64,000 nucleotides of DNA from Parus major. Taxonomy: Eukaryota; Chordata; Aves; Passeriformes; Paridae. The notes under the pieces are model-generated. The model had not been told where the DNA came from and did not search any database. It worked only from the letters and a program-made list of their open reading frames with translations. The stretch spans positions 24,946,100 through 25,010,099 of the forward strand of contig NC_031769.1 of NCBI RefSeq assembly GCF_001522545.3. Direction: 5' to 3'. The position numbers and the translations under genes are program-made. Positions 62,501 through 64,000 of the stretch are shown piece after piece. Within the stretch, counting starts at the first letter, position 1. Each line of letters starts with the position of its first letter.

Positions 62501-64000
62501 AATGGAAGTATACCACAGACCTGCACCTTAGTAATCACACAAATATATCCTGGAGAATTTGAGAGGTATTAAGCAACTGGTAAAACCAACGAGTAAAATG
62601 TGTTTCAAGGACTGAAATTACTTGGGTTCAGTCTTAAAAATACACCAAGTACACCAAAGAATTCAAACATAAAAGTTAATAATTTTCATCATGTGGCTGA
62701 ACTCAACTGCCTCTACTTTCAGAAGCATGAAACTGTTGGTTTGCAGCAAGGATAAATAGTTTGTATGGGATGTCCCTGATATGCCTTATCTTATGAAATG
62801 CTGTTAACACTTTGACAGAGTAAGGATATTTTCCTTTGTTTCCAGAGAATTCAGATCTTCCTGTTCACTCTTCTTTGAGATGTGCATGGTCTTGGACTTC
62901 AGTAATATCAGCAGCTGGTAAAGAAGGAGTGTACCATCAACACAGACATTTAAACATAGGCTTTATTATTCAGTACTTAGCTGGTCTCCTGGAGGTTGCT
63001 CTCCACTTCTGTGTTGTGATCAGTTGTCTGCTGAAGAATGTAATGTCTCAGGAGAATGACTGGGTAGCTGTGTGCTTCCCCACACCATCAGGCAGTGCAC
63101 CAGACCACACTCCAGACTACTGAAACACGTTCCTCCTTGTAGAAGGAATGAGAAGCAGGCCCTTTCCGAGGTGAAGAGAGACTTGAGATAGGCTGGGTTT
63201 TAGTAAGGAAGGAGGAGAGGGAGTTTCTCTGGGGCAATCTGTTCACAGTGGTGGTTGGCTCTGTCCCTTGGAAACCCAAAATCTAGTATTCTCTGTGTGA
63301 TAATATTTTAAACACAATTGGAAAAGAGGCAATAGGCATCACATTCACCTGTTCCTACTCACAAACAGATAATATGGATAACAGATAGAAATAGAGTGCT
63401 ACTTGAAAAAATCACAGCAAATAAATGATTCAGACCTATGAGGACATGAATAAATTCCATCTGCTTAAAAGCCATGCTAATGAGTGCATTACTCTTTTTT
63501 TCTACAGGGTTGGTTGTCCAGTGAGCGTAAATATATTACATGTTTATGTCAATTTTTTATTCTAGAAGTACATGTACATCTGCTGCACATAGCCAAGGGG
63601 ACATCAGCAGAAAAGAAACTGGAAAAATTGTAGATCTATGACAAACTAGAAAATACTACTGATACTGCATAAATTCTACAAATTATTATTGCAGATACTG
63701 ATTTATCCTGCAGAAAAATACTTCTAGCAGACAAGAATTAATTTTATTCTACCTCCATTGCCAAAAATTACAGAAGAGGGGGTATCTGATCCCAGAAAAT
63801 AATTTTATGGAGCCATTGATTTAAACCACATTGGCTTCATTAGCAGAGGGGAAACAAAACAATGAGTCAAATTATTTTTTTCTGGAGGAAACAAATTTCA
63901 TTTTCCTGCTCCTAAGAAACAATAGTGAAGGACTGAGTTTTCAATGCAGTGAGCTTATAGAAGGCAAAAAGTGCCAGATAGTAATTAAAAACTAAATAAG
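59592..64000. other. Unique AT-rich non-coding DNA
   Basis: No confident gene. The longest frame in the window, 171 codons at 59644-60159 (+), has no domain signature. A GC-richer patch lies at 60590-60990. T-rich runs occur near 62092-62104. A plus frame at 62846-63123 behind a good acceptor-like site is discussed under findings. Confidence 0.45.

Noticed and set aside
1..64000. tRNA, rRNA, CRISPR arrays, bacterial operons, phage or plasmid modules
   Set aside because: None was seen on either strand. The repeat content and base composition are those of a bird nuclear genome.

Overview
The window reads as nuclear DNA of a bird, probably a passerine, from a gene-poor intergenic stretch or a very long intron. 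The bird call rests on repeats. At least eleven fragments of the CR1 LINE carry the typical avian 3' end. Three LTR remnants resemble LTR families I know from songbird genomes. There is no Alu, B1/B2 or L1 signal. Apart from CR1 and LTR remnants the sequence is AT-rich, mostly unique, and low in CpG.

No gene could be identified with confidence. No rRNA, tRNA, CRISPR array, operon or bacterial signal was seen. The longest open frames (171, 155, 143 and 130 codons) are about what chance allows in 64 kb read in six frames. Four stretches have more than chance length in their favour: a 47-codon ORF with a hydrophobic C-terminus (14486-14629, +), an in-frame 165-nt candidate exon with splice-like borders (46391-46555, -), a candidate terminal exon with AATAAA close behind its stop (59322-59591, +), and an open frame behind a strong acceptor-like site (62846-63123, +). 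All are unproven, and none matched a family I recognise.

Layout. 1-18.8 kb is unique AT-rich DNA with a minus-strand LTR remnant (6482-7022), three short CR1 pieces and a small TA repeat inside a 13-bp duplication. 18.83-19.18 kb is a striking hexanucleotide minisatellite of TAGTGA/CAGTGA units punctuated by 5-bp TGTGA units. 19.2-43.6 kb is unique DNA with scattered CR1 tails and a few blocks that look like candidate conserved non-coding elements. 43623-43802 is an assembly gap (180 N) that lies inside a GAGG repeat, shown by the same motif on both sides. 43.8-50.7 kb is mostly unique. 50.76-57.12 kb is the retroelement-rich part: two CR1 copies retaining decayed reverse-transcriptase C-terminal coding, and two LTRs. 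57.1-64 kb is unique again.

There is no set of genes working together here. The functional content that can be argued is regulatory or structural: repeat-derived promoter and poly(A) signals, a tandem array, a quadruplex-prone gap and possible enhancer-like blocks. Repeat family names were assigned from recognition of sequence, not from a database search.
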